Below are positions 1-10,025 of a stretch of DNA of 32,900 nt, piece after piece (positions within the stretch are counted from its first letter, which is position 1; each line of letters opens with the position of its first letter). The position numbers and the translations under genes are program-made. Location: the NCBI GenBank assembly GCA_012064415.1, contig SSNU01000131.1, forward strand, positions 182,601 to 215,500, given 5' to 3'. The notes under the pieces are model-generated. The model made no database searches. It worked only from the letters and a program-made list of their open reading frames with translations, and was not told the origin of the DNA. The stretch comes from Gyrodactylus bullatarudis. Lineage: Eukaryota > Platyhelminthes > Monogenea > Gyrodactylidea > Gyrodactylidae.

Positions 1-403
1 TATTCGAAATCAGCTCAATGAGATGAACAAATTGATATAAAGTTTATCTGCGTACGAGTTTTCAATCCTCAATTAATAAGAAAAGACTGCAATTTTCGCA
101 TTTGAACCGCTTAATCGGCTCAATAATAAAATAAAATTATATTTCAAATACATTAACTAACTAGAATAACTATTTGGCTAACTTTTAAGACCAATTTTGT
201 TTTCGTAGCATATAGTTGAGAAAAGTTACAGCTCTTGAAAGAGAAAAACTCAAAAAAATCTTTAACGGCCGATGGCGGCTGTAAAAAAATTTGACGAAGA
301 AACGAATAGCACCATGAGAATTAGCGTGAAAAACTGAACAACATATCAAAAATTCAGCCTGGTTGATTTTTTTTGTTGCACCGTGTAATTTTTGAAATTA
401 ATC
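1..403. other. AT-rich noncoding DNA
   Basis: Nothing recognisable is seen here. Reading frames are short and broken in all six frames. If the NCS gene on the minus strand extends off the left edge, this is intron sequence. Confidence 0.4.
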
Positions 404-998
404 TAAAGCTAGTTAATATGAAGATGAGAATTTTCGAAAAAACAATTTTCAATGATATTATGGCATATTTCAAATCCTGAGTTAGCACCAAACTTCCATT
501 TTTGGAACTTTGAAATTTTTTTGTTGATCTAAAAGTCAGAGAGTAATCAAAAGTGTTTTTTTGGGATCTCAATAAGACAAGAAAAACCAATCATCACTAT
601 AAAACTTAAGAAAAATTTGTCATTTTTCTGGGATTTTGGATTGTCGAAATTTTATCGATTTTTAATTAGCGAAAATCATCAAAATTCAATATTTGCATGA
701 TGATGGGGTGATTCTCAAACTCTTATCCAGCGTATTTCATTTCCTTATCTAATTGAGATTCTAAAAATCCACTTTTGATTACTCTCTGACTTTGAGATCC
801 ACAAAAAAATTTCAACTCAAAGTTTAAAAAATGGAAGTTTTGAAAATAGTTTTTTTCGAAAACCTTTTTTCTTCAAATCGTGAAAATTGGTCTCATGATT
901 CAGATTCCAAAAGATCTTGATCAAACTCAAATTCTTGACGAAAAAATTGAGAATTTTGTAAAAAACATAAATTTCCATCTTCAAATTAACTAGCTTTA
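404..998. repeat. Fold-back element copy 1 (long-inverted-repeat MITE)
   Basis: The element starts TAAAGCTAGTTAATATGAAG and ends with the complementary CTTCAAATTAACTAGCTTTA. Inner arms pair well: the stretch with CAGAGAGTAATCAAAAGTG near 535-558 pairs with CACTTTTGATTACTCTCTG near 770-789. The left arm lacks about 90 nt that the right arm keeps, so this copy is damaged. The central loop resembles that of the copy at 19941-20693. The small ORF on the minus strand at 817-1017 is only the arm read through. No transposase is present, so it would be non-autonomous. TA at both ends fits a Tc1/mariner-like TA target, but that class assignment is inference. Confidence 0.75.
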
Positions 999-2030
999 GG
1001 TATAGAAAACAAATCACATGAAAAATTAATGTTTTTTTTGGAACGAGGAATCTAATTAAGTTTTGGTTTCGAATGGCTTGTGGAAAAAAATAATCATTGG
1101 AATAGGGAAGAGAGTTAATGAGAATTTCTCTAGAAAAGCTGTTTTTAATATTAATAAAGACTTACAAATTATTATTCCGCGTTTCTTGATATTATACTTT
1201 GATTCAAGAAAATATTGTAGTATCTATATAAGTCAAATCTCATGAGATCGTCAAGATCAGTTTTCCTTATTTAAACATGAAAATGTTCATTTTTACACCT
1301 TTTTCAAAATCTTACAGATACTAGAAAAGCATTTAAACTGTAAATTTAAAAAATAATGAAATTTTTTTGCAAAATTAGCAACAATTTCGGAGAAATAGAT
1401 CAAAACCTACCAACAATAGCAAAATAAAAATTTTACAAAACAAACAAGGAGTTTCTTACTTTGCAAGTTATTTAGTTAAAATAAACCATTATTCGTGTTC
1501 TTACAAATGCACATACCAAAATAATAAGAGAGTTAAGAATCATCTAAATACATGAATTGAGAAAATAACGTATATTTAGACGAATCAGTGTTATTTATTT
1601 GACAGAATGATCAACTTTTCATTAATTAAACATAGAAAAGATTCCATTCATCACAAATACATAACAAAAATAAGGAATGAATAGAGTGGGAGAATAACTT
1701 TGAACCTACAGATTGCTTTTCACTCTGTACTACGTGTTATTTACTTTTGGATTATAAATATTTGATTAATTTCCATATACTGTATGTATATTTCTTGTCT
1801 CAGTGTTTAGATTAAATCATGAATAGGATAGTGCTTCTGTTTATAATTCCAAGGATGAAAAATTATTCAAAACTAGGTTAAATTTAATTTTTAAAATATC
1901 TCTATTCAAATTATTTAGGTTGGAGAGGAGCCTATGACACAAAATCCACTTGACCCGTCAGATTTTTAAAAAATCCTTTAAGCTTTTTTTTATGATACCA
2001 ATTGAAAAATAAACTAGTCGTCAATACTAA
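999..2030. other. AT-rich noncoding DNA
   Basis: No supported gene. A 60-codon ORF at 1063-1245 lacks any recognisable motif and is within chance expectation for this base composition. Confidence 0.4.
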
Positions 2031-2657
2031 AATTTTGCTGACCAAAGCTTATCTTGTCGTGCGAGGAAAAAAGATTCATCAGGTGCGGAAGATCCTTTCA
2101 TATCGCAGCTAAAGCCTGATCTTTGTACATATGTTACCGTTAATCTTGTTACTCTTGTAACATATACAAAAATTAAGCGAAAACGGAACATAAACAGCGG
2201 TCAGTTTCAAATAGATCAACTCTTGAAAGGGCCCAATCTATTAAAGAGACAAAAGTTCATGGATACAGGAACACCAATGCTCCCAATGGAAGAGTAGAAA
2301 CTTTTGCAATATAGAAGTATAAAATTCAAGGCCAAGTTAAGCCTGACCCGGTGAAATTAAAAGTTTATCACTTATTATTTGCTTGTTCTCTTCCTCATGA
2401 ATCCAAATCAGAATGTATTAAAATTTTGATTTTACTAAAAGATTCATTTAGAAGAAGAGGGAATATTTACTAATTATTATTACAGTACTAATAATATTGG
2501 TTCTTCTCAGACTATTAGATCGGCTTGTTTTATATTAAAAGATGTGATAAAATGCAATCCTTTGATTGGTTCTATCATCTTGGAACATCAAGTGAAGGGA
2601 ACAGGGTCCATAAAGAAAGCAATGATCAAAATCAGAAAATATTGTGTTCATTTCTAG
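2031..2657 (+). pseudogene. Decayed BEL/Pao-like retroelement pol fragment
   Basis: This stretch is richer in G+C than its surroundings and reads as protein in pieces. Frame 2031-2297 is open for 88 codons without ATG. It contains LLKGPNLLKR, resembling the WW-x-GP-x-(F/W)L block near the RNase H/integrase boundary of BEL/Pao pol. Frame 2315-2473 follows, and then 2439-2657 returns to the first frame. The last piece has NPLIGSIILEH followed by SIKKAMIKIRKYC. It resembles the integrase H2C2 zinc region (HPL-x-x-L-I-x-x-H ... G-x-x-x-T-L-x-x-I-R-x-x-Y-W), with the second His replaced. Several stops and two frame changes mean it is dead. The family call rests on eye-matched motifs; another retroelement class is possible. 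Confidence 0.42.
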
Positions 2658-3697
2658 TTTTGGAAATTCTGATTTAACCCAATTGATTTTTTGTCTAAAT
2701 TTGATAGTAAAGTTCATAAAGTATCATTTTCTATGTAAGCCAACTCGTTCCCTGTAATATTCCTATAGATCATGATACTCTGGATTGAATGATGTTTTAG
2801 CTTCAAATTTGATAACCTGGAAGCAGACTCAAGTTTTAGTAAAACTACGTTTTTAAATTTTTTTTTCTTCAAAATTTAGACGGATGGATTAGAGGTTAGT
2901 TTATTGAGAAAATTGTTTTTAATAGTTATTATGATAATTAGAAGGATTGTTTCAAGGTCTGAACTCCGAGCCTCCTTGATTTCCTCTCTCTATATTCTAT
3001 TGCAAATTTTATTTGATTCATAATCCTTCCTTATTTTTTCCCATATAAGAAGAAGAATAGAAAAATTATGATAATCCTTTATATTCTATGAAAAGATAAA
3101 TATCTAGCCAGTATACAGAGAGATACGAATTGATCCGACAAAATCAAAAGCTTCAATCATACCAATTAACTTGATTGATCTTTTCTGCCATCTCTGATGT
3201 AAGATGAGTAAGAAAACTTTTAAGTCGATGAATTCAATGAATACAAGCAAAATATCCATCCCTGAGATATGGAATCAATCAAGTTTTATCTTGGGAATTA
3301 TTCTTGGCCTTTTTCAGTACATTCTATTCATGGCTGATTCTTTGGTAATAAATTTTTTTTCTAAATATCTAAATAAAATAAAAATTTTTGCAAAATTAAT
3401 TTCTTTTCCTCAATGTCCATCAAAGAAAGTCAATCATTCAAAAGATTTATTGCAACCATTGAATAGTTTTGGAATTAATTGCATAGAAAATTGCACAAGC
3501 TTGCAAAAAGTTCTTCTTTGTTCATCAAAGCTTTCCTGAGATATTATGCTAAGGACTATAGATTTTTATCTTGGCATACGTCTCCTGAATGCATATCTAA
3601 CCGGGTGCAATTAATCCCGGAGTTTATTTTGGAGAGTTTTCCAAAGTTTCTGAAATCGTCTATCGATATGATGAAATTAATCCCACTAAATTTCACA
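2658..3697. other. AT-rich DNA with two overlapping unassigned ORFs
   Basis: Two plus-strand ORFs (3204-3539, 111 codons, with one hydrophobic stretch GIILGLFQYILFMADSLV; and 3479-3739, 86 codons in another frame) overlap here. I recognise no domain in either. The second is cut by the TTAA MITE inserted at 3698, so if it was ever coding it is now interrupted. They may be fragments of an old frameshifted gene or simply chance. The rest of the interval shows nothing. Confidence 0.3.
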
Positions 3698-3902
3698 TTA
3701 ACCTCTTCGGTGCCGATGTCCATTTTCCAATTTTTTTGAACCTTCATAACTCTAACAGTTTCTGGATCAATAAAATTTTAATTTGAAGCCCACAATGTGA
3801 ACTTGCATTAGTAATATTTTTGGCGAAATAACTTGGTATCTTCATAGCTAAATTTTGGTTTTTATAAAAATTATGAAATAGTCTCGGCACCGAAAGGGTT
3901 AA
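3698..3902 (-). mobile_element. TTAA MITE, family 1, copy a (piggyBac-like ends)
   Basis: TTAA at 3698-3701 and 3899-3902 flank a 197-bp element. Its inner end reads CCTCTTCGGTGCCGA on the left, and the complement of CTCGGCACCGAAAGGG on the right. TTAA duplication with CCC-type terminal repeats is the hallmark of piggyBac-class elements (established knowledge). Element length and lack of coding make it a non-autonomous MITE. It is in inverted orientation relative to the copy at 8798-9021, with which it shares most of its interior, for example the stretch CAAGTTCACATTGTGGGCTT. Confidence 0.88.
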
Positions 3903-5786
3903 ATTTTTTCATGCATCTGTAATAAGATAAACAAAATTATGTAAACTTTAGAAATAAAAAAAAAGTTTTTTTAACCCATTAAAATAAGGGAATTTTCCTT
4001 TTGAATAAACTTTGAAACAATTTCATCAAGATTTAAGTCATTTTCGAAACTTTACTGGAAGAAATAATGTGAATTAACACTTTAAGCCCCAGCGGGTCAT
4101 TTATGGGACAGGTTACTCTCTCAAGCCATAATTCTGTTTCAAAGAAACTAAAAATAGTTTATTGACCACTTTTCTGAAAGAAGAACTAATATTCTTTCGA
4201 ATAAACTATGACTTATCAAGCTACAATAGTTTATTGATAAGTTATGACAATTTTAAAATGACTTGTTTTTGAAAAAATATTAAAATATAAAGAACGTTTT
4301 TTTGAAAAACCACTTACATCGATCGAAGAAAAAAAGGAAAGAAATTTATATCGAGAAACCATACCCGAAGAATTCAAATATGTTATCACATTTATGTCAC
4401 CTCTTGAAATAAAAAAGTTAGCCATTTTCAAGGTCTAAAAATGGTAATATTTTAAGACTATATCTTCTAAACTAGAGGTTGGTTTTTTTTTCTATGAGGG
4501 TTAAAGTTGAAATCATGAAAAATAAGTTTTTATTTGAAAATTTTCATAATTTTTTCTACATTATTACAGAAGCATAAAAGATATTTTGGTGGGATGGTGT
4601 TTTGAAGATTAATTTTATCATATCTATGGGCGATTTTAGAAATTTTTGTCCAAATCTATATACAAATCGATAAAATCACTTTTCTTCGTAAAATTCACTA
4701 AAAAATTTTGCCCAAATTCAATAATTATTTTGCTTCTGATAAGGGTCTTACATATTAAGACTCATTCTTGGTCTACAGTCTAGAGAATCAGAAAGACGAA
4801 AAAATATTACACTATTTACCAATTTTTATAGTGAAAAATGACTTAGTCCAGCTAAGCAAAAGCATCTGCGGATGCAAGAGTTACCATTCGACGCAAAATT
4901 TAGCACTCTTTCTAATAATACCAAAAAATAATTACTTAAATGCTAATTAAGTTAATTGGGGATAATTTTCCCATAGGAAATGTGAATTTTCTTAATTTAT
5001 GCTAAAACTTTTTTATTTCTCCATATAATTACAAATTTCAAGCCCATTTTGTTTTTACAAACCCTGTAAAAATCACAGGTATACCTAAAAAAATATTTCA
5101 TTTACTATCCAAGTAGTTCACGGTTTTTGGTGCGAATTTTAACTTAAGAAAGAAGAATAATTAAAATTCAAAGATAATAATTAAAATAACTGTGTGAAGA
5201 CGACAAATTGAATAAATTCACTTCTAAAGAATGAAGATGGAATGAAATTAAATCAATTATTTCATGGGATAAATAGTTAGTATTTCAAACGATTAAAACT
5301 TATTTCCTTCTATTCCAGAGGATAAGGCAATTGTCTATGGTAAAGACTCTATATTCTGATTATGGACATAGAAACTAAATAAATACCTACTCAAGTATTT
5401 GGCTTATTTTTATGTAAAGTACTTTTTTGAAAGTTTTAAATATATATATGTATTGTTAATAAGTTTATTATAATTCTATACAAAAAATACTAAATAGATC
5501 GAAATCGGAATAAATTTCACAAAAGTTTATTGTTGATGCAACTTTTGCTGAGCTAAATAAATAAATTCAAGTGAGAATAAAATTGGTTTGAATAATAATA
5601 ACCTTTATTCAGGGTCTCTTTTTACATTTTTTGACTCGATTAGGTTTTCACTAGGATACACAAAAATGTTTGTTTTCTAGTGCTATATTATTTTAAAACG
5701 TTAGCTACTTTTTGCATATTAAAATCTTTTCTGTAAAAGATAATAATTATATGAATATTGTAGCACCTATACTTACAAACGTTAAC
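3903..5786. other. AT-rich noncoding DNA
   Basis: About 1.9 kb without a supported feature. Small ORFs (minus 4231-4431, plus 4768-4950) carry no motif I recognise. Probably intron 2 of the NCS gene. Confidence 0.4.
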
Positions 5787-6519
5787 TAAACCTAATTGAC
5801 ATGAAGATGAGAATTTCCTATTTTTACAAAATCTCAATATTTTTATTTAGAAAGTCAGGAAAAAATTTATTTTTTGGATTCCACTATGAAATGAGCTGAT
5901 GAGTTTTGAATAAAAAAAATATTTCCGAAAAAATTTAATCTGACCAAAATTGAGCAGTTTTTTGAATTTCGGAAATGTTTCAAGTTTCCACTTTTTCAAC
6001 TTTCAAATCCAAAATTTTTATCGATTTCAAAGATTTGAAGCAGTTAAATATTGATATTCAGGATCAAAATTAGAGAAGATTTCGAATTCACCTGCAGGAA
6101 TTCACAGAAATTCGTCATTACGGTGGGAAATCGAACCATTTGAATTTTTCGATTATCACGAGGGAAAATGATCCAAAATATAGAGATTGGACTTTTTCTT
6201 GGAAAGAGTAATTTTCTCTCAAATTCCACGTCCAAATTCGAATTCTTCGTCTGATTTTGATCCTGAATATCAATATTTAACTGCTTCAAATCTTTACAAT
6301 CGATAAAAATTTTGGATTTGAAAGTTGAAAAAGTGGAAACTTGAAACATTTCCGAAATTCAAAAAACTGCTCAATTTTGGTCAGATTAAATTCTTTCGGA
6401 AGTATTTTTTTTATTCAAAACTCATCAGCTCATTTCATAGTGGAATCCAAAAAATAAATTTTTTCCTGACTTTCTAGATAAAAATAGGAAATTCTCATCT
6501 TCATGTCAACTAGCTTTAG
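5787..6519. repeat. Fold-back element copy 2
   Basis: Starts TAAACCTAATTGACATGAAG and ends CTTCATGTCAACTAGCTTTA. Arms of about 295 nt (about 5787-6085 and 6225-6519) pair with few mismatches over the inner 200 nt, for example GAGCAGTTTTTTGAATTTCG. The right arm has a roughly 20-nt deletion near its outer end. The 140-nt spacer contains GTGGGAAATCGAACCATTTG, which recurs in copy 8635-9587, so the spacer is part of the element. The minus-strand ORF at 6044-6349 is just arm and spacer read through. Its sequence defines a second subfamily, distinct inside from copies 404-998 and 19941-20693 but with the same termini. Confidence 0.85.
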
Positions 6520-6753
6520 AAATATTTCGTGCTTCTAGGTGCTTAGGTAATATTTCCCACAGGAACGTCTTATTTGGTAATGGTTTAGCCCATGTTGCTG
6601 AATGTTACAGCTTTTGAACTAATCAGTATGCCACAACCTCGGTTGGATCCATTGGTAAGCTGTAACATTCAGCGACATGGGCTAATCCATTTCCAAATAA
6701 GACGTTCCTGTGGGATATATATTACCTAAGCACCTAGAAGCACGAAATATTTT
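6520..6753. repeat. Palindromic hairpin abutting fold-back copy 2
   Basis: Left arm about 6520-6617 and right arm about 6657-6753 are inverted copies. Both contain TTTCGTGCTTCTAGGTGCTT, CCCACAGGAACGTCTTATTT and GCTGAATGTTACAGCTT, with only a few differences. The loop is about 40 nt and contains CCACAACCTCGG. It begins at the base after the fold-back terminus TAGCTTTA. It is not related in sequence to the fold-back family. It may be a separate MITE used as, or next to, the target. Confidence 0.8.
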
Positions 6754-7648
6754 ATAGTTAACCATTATAATTATAATTGATGAATGAAACCAAGTTTTGA
6801 TTTGTTGTCAGTTTTCCTGAAAATGGAATTACAGAGGCTTCAAAAGAAGTCTGATTGACGACGAAACTTTAGTAGAATATATAAAAGGTATCAAGTGTAA
6901 GACTTCCTCGAAAACTAACAGCTTTGCTTATAAAAAGTTAAATTGAATTCAAAAAATACCATGTATACTTTGAATATTAAGGTAAAGTTAGGCTCTACAA
7001 AGTTGGGAATTTAGAATCTCGAAACCAATGAAACTCAAGTCTAGTAACTCATTGAATTGAGTTACATTTGATAATTGAATCATAGAGTTGTAACAATCTT
7101 CCATAACTCAGTTACATAATATTTTGTCTAAATTAGATTTACTCATAAATAGAGATGAAATTTGAAAGAAAGAATGGTAATACTTGTTGACTTTTTTGAG
7201 ATTTCATTCATTTAACCTTTGAATACTGGTTTGTCGGTGAAGTCGAGACAAAAACAAAGTAATCTGGAAATATCTTTTCTTTTTCAGTTCTTCAAGTAAA
7301 AAAGACGACATGAGAATCTAGTATAATTTGAAATGTACCCTTGAAATCATTCAACCATGGTCTAAAGTAATCAGGAATGGCAAGAAATTCTTCAGATTTT
7401 ACGCTCATTAATTGTTTAACCGAATGAAATCGACAGAGGAGAGAAGTATCGCGAGAGAAACTATAGATCTATTTTGAAGATTTAAGATTAACAAGGTAAA
7501 AATTGGAAGAAATAACAATTAAAACAGTAACCTATTCGAAGTCGATAGTTAGTTTTTAGTAAAAGCTCTAAACGTCTGTAATTCAGTTATATTCAAATTA
7601 ATTATTACAATAATTATATATATCTTAGATGGAAGCTTAATAAATTGA
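6754..7648. other. AT-rich noncoding DNA
   Basis: No feature supported. The interval ends in the frame that becomes the retrotransposon remnant at 7649. Confidence 0.4.
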
Positions 7649-7896
7649 TGCAATTTAAAATTGAATTTTCTTTTATCTACATCACAAATTAAACTCAAAG
7701 CTTATAAAAGCTTAGTTCTGTCTCACTTTGACTACTATGTGTCACCTCTCACCGCAAGCATCACGTATAAAAATGCTGTGGAGCTGGAAAAAATTCAGTA
7801 TAGGTTCCTAAAATTCCTCTTTATCCATATAACAAATTAATCATTGAGACCCGGCGAAATATAACGTTTATCACTATAATATACGTCTGTGTTCTC
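7649..7896 (+). pseudogene. Non-LTR retrotransposon reverse transcriptase C-terminal remnant
   Basis: An open frame without ATG runs 7649-7837 (63 codons). It contains LKAYKSLVLSHFDYYVSPLT, then 12 residues later ELEKIQYRFLKFL. This matches the pattern at the end of the reverse transcriptase domain of jockey/CR1-type elements: SLVRSHLDY...W-P ... I-E-x-x-Q-R-R-F-x-R (established family knowledge). After a frame change at about 7837 the sequence continues as LIIETRRN, the expected L-x-x-L-x-x-R-R position. Stops, the frame change and absence of upstream catalytic motifs show a 5'-truncated dead copy. The ORF at 7889-8077 that follows may be its continuation but I cannot align it. Confidence 0.65.
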
Positions 7897-8634
7897 TAAC
7901 CTTCCTTACGAGTTTAGAACCAAACGAAAATTAATCATATCATCTGGTTTGGTCAGGAGATTAGCTCTTTCAATAATCGTTTTCATAAAATTTTCAAAAT
8001 TTGAAAATTTCCGAAATTTTGTTTATATGATACAAGAAACATTTAAAGAGTTAACTCAGCCAGAAATGTTGGAATGATTTAGAAATAGCTCAAAGATTAT
8101 TTAAACAAAAATACAGGCGGTTTCATCAGTTTTACGAAATTTCATCCAAGTCTACTGGGCATTCTCTACACCTGATCCCTATGAATCGTATAAAAGATTA
8201 TTTCTATATTCAATCAATATATTATTTCTCAGATACAAGAAAAATATAGAGTAGATGTATTTTTTCGATCAAAGTTATTCCAATCATTAATAACGTTTCT
8301 ATCCCAAATCAATAAACAAAGAAAATAAACATTTACAGTGGTAATGAATTGTTACACTTTTTCCTTTCGAGTATCATGATTCACAATGTATCTCTTTTAT
8401 ATGAGAATAAAATTTAAATATCTTGAGTCGTAGTAAAGTCTATTCGTATGAAATCGGTAATTGTCCATTAAAGGTAGATTATCAAAACCAAAAAATTAGA
8501 ATATTGCTCTAATTTCGAGCTTATTTTTAATAAATTTTTTTACAAAATAAATTGGAAATAATGAATAGAATTCATAATTTTAAAAGAGAGAAACTCGGCT
8601 AATCAGATATAGAACATTATGTTTTGCAGCAATC
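7897..8634. other. AT-rich noncoding DNA, possible 3' tail of the retrotransposon remnant
   Basis: A 62-codon ORF (7889-8077) follows the reverse transcriptase remnant but shows no recognisable motif. Nothing else is supported. Confidence 0.35.
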
Positions 8635-9587
8635 TAAACCTAATTGACATGAAGATGGGAATTTACTATTTTTATGAAAAAACTCGATATTTTTCTCCGG
8701 ATTCACAGAAAAAAAATAATTTTTTGTCTTCTAAAACGGAATGAGCTAATAAGTTGTTGGAGTTCAAAAAAATCCAAATTAAATCAATCTGACTAAATTA
8801 ACCCTTTCGGTGCCGAGACTATTTCAAAATTTTTATAAAAACCAAAATTTAGCCATGAAGATACCAAGTTATTTGGCCAAAACTATTACTAATGCAAGTT
8901 CACATTGTGGGCTTCAATTTAAACTTTAATTGATCCAGAAACCTATCAAACTGGTAGAGATATAAAGGTTCAAAAAAATTGGAAAATGAACATATATGTC
9001 CATCGGCACTGAAAGGGTTAAACCCGTTTTTCGAATTTCTAAAGTGCACCGAAATTCCACTTTTTCAACTTTTGAGCTCAACATTTTTATCGATTTCGAT
9101 GATTCGTAGCAGTTAAGTAATGATATTTAGGATCAACATTGAACAAAGAATTCGAATTCACCTGCAGAAGTTTACTGAAATTCGTCATTACTGTGGGAAA
9201 TCGAACCATTTGCTATTTCGATTATCACGAGGACAAATTATCCAAAATCTGGAAGTTTAACTTTTTCTCGGAAACAGCAAGATTTTAGCTATCTCTATGG
9301 CCAAATTCGAATTCTTTGTTCAATGTTGATCCTAAATATCATCACTTAACTGCTTTGAACCATCGAAATCGATAAAAATTTTGAGCTCAAAAGTTCAAAA
9401 AGTGGTACATTTTCGAAATTCAAAAAACGATCTAATTTTGGTCAGATTGAATTTTTTTGAATATCAACAACTTATCAGCTTATTCGATTTAGAATTCAAA
9501 AAAATATTATTTTCTGTGAATCAGGAGAAAAATATCGATTTTTTTCGTAAAAATAGTAAATTCTCATTCTCATGTCAACTAGCTTTA
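8635..9587. repeat. Fold-back element copy 3, carrying a nested TTAA MITE
   Basis: Starts TAAACCTAATTGACATGAAG and ends CATGTCAACTAGCTTTA. It is the same subfamily as 5787-6519: both share the blocks GAATTCACCTGCAG and GTGGGAAATCGAACCATTTG in the spacer. Arms are more diverged here than in that copy. The left arm is split at 8798-9021 by a TTAA MITE. Removing that insert restores pairing with the right arm around TTTGAATTTCG. ORF 9381-9596 is the right arm read through. Confidence 0.85.
8798..9021 (+). mobile_element. TTAA MITE, family 1, copy b, nested in fold-back element
   Basis: TTAA at 8798-8801 and 9018-9021 flank a 216-bp element. Its ends are CCCTTTCGGTGCCGA and the complement of TCGGCACTGAAAGGG. 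The interior matches the copy at 3698-3902 in opposite orientation. It lies inside the left arm of the 8635-9587 element, so it arrived later than that element. Confidence 0.92.
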
Positions 9588-9869
9588 TCTGAATGAAAAA
9601 GAGACCGAGGGTTTTTTTAACATTGATGGCATGAAATTGTATTCTTAGTAGCAACTATTATTTAGTTTAAAAAGAATCTTTTCTCTCTTGTTTGATTAGG
9701 AATGCGTATGAGTGAAATCATACGTTCTAGTGTCGCTAAACTTGACAAAAAAAGAGAAGATGGAGTAAGCTGGTATCAAGTGTATAGTGGCCTACTTGGT
9801 ATGTATAATGATTATTTACATAATTATAACGAATGTATCCTTAATAAGGATTCAAATACAGTTACTTAC

Positions 9870-10025
9870 GGTGAGAAATTCGGCAAAATCAATATTCCCA
9901 CTATTGTCCTGGTCAAATGTCCGAAATAAGTGTTCATAGAATAATCGTGCCTTTCCATCTGGGAAAAATTGTGTATACATATTAAGAAATGTGCTGCGAT
10001 TTAACTGGCCCGATGGACAATCTTT
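9870..10025 (-). CDS. Neuronal calcium sensor family protein, coding exon 2 (partial gene)
   Basis: Reads 52 residues in one phase-0 block starting KDCPSGQL and ending DFAEFLT. KDCPSG is the signature of the degenerate, non-calcium-binding first EF-hand of recoverin/frequenin/hippocalcin proteins. FFPDG follows at residues 20-24, then FRTFDQDNSGNIDFAEF. The loop DQDNSGNIDFAE has D, D, S, N, D and E at positions 1, 3, 5, 7, 9 and 12, a canonical calcium-binding EF-hand 2. The acceptor is AG at 10027-10026 and the donor GTAAGT at 9869-9864. Joined to exon 1 it gives the family order WHKGFL-KDCPSG. Members are cytosolic or membrane-attached calcium sensors acting on kinases, channels or cyclases, mainly in neurons. 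The paralogue cannot be named. EF-hands 3-4 are not found at lower coordinates. Confidence 0.95.

Noticed and set aside
817..1017. Minus ORF of 66 codons similar to the plus ORF at 19895-20095
   Set aside because: Both are the arms of the same fold-back repeat read through; the similarity is repeat identity, reported as such.
3204..3739. Two overlapping plus ORFs of 111 and 86 codons
   Set aside because: No domain recognised, AT-rich codon use, different frames, and the second runs into a MITE. Not strong enough to call as genes.
6120..6145. GGTTCGATTTCC on the minus strand resembling a tRNA T-arm or box B
   Set aside because: Stem pairing fails and the block is simply the spacer of the fold-back family, repeated at about 9192.
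6044..6349. Minus ORF of 101 codons
   Set aside because: Lies in the spacer and arm of the fold-back element at 5787-6519.
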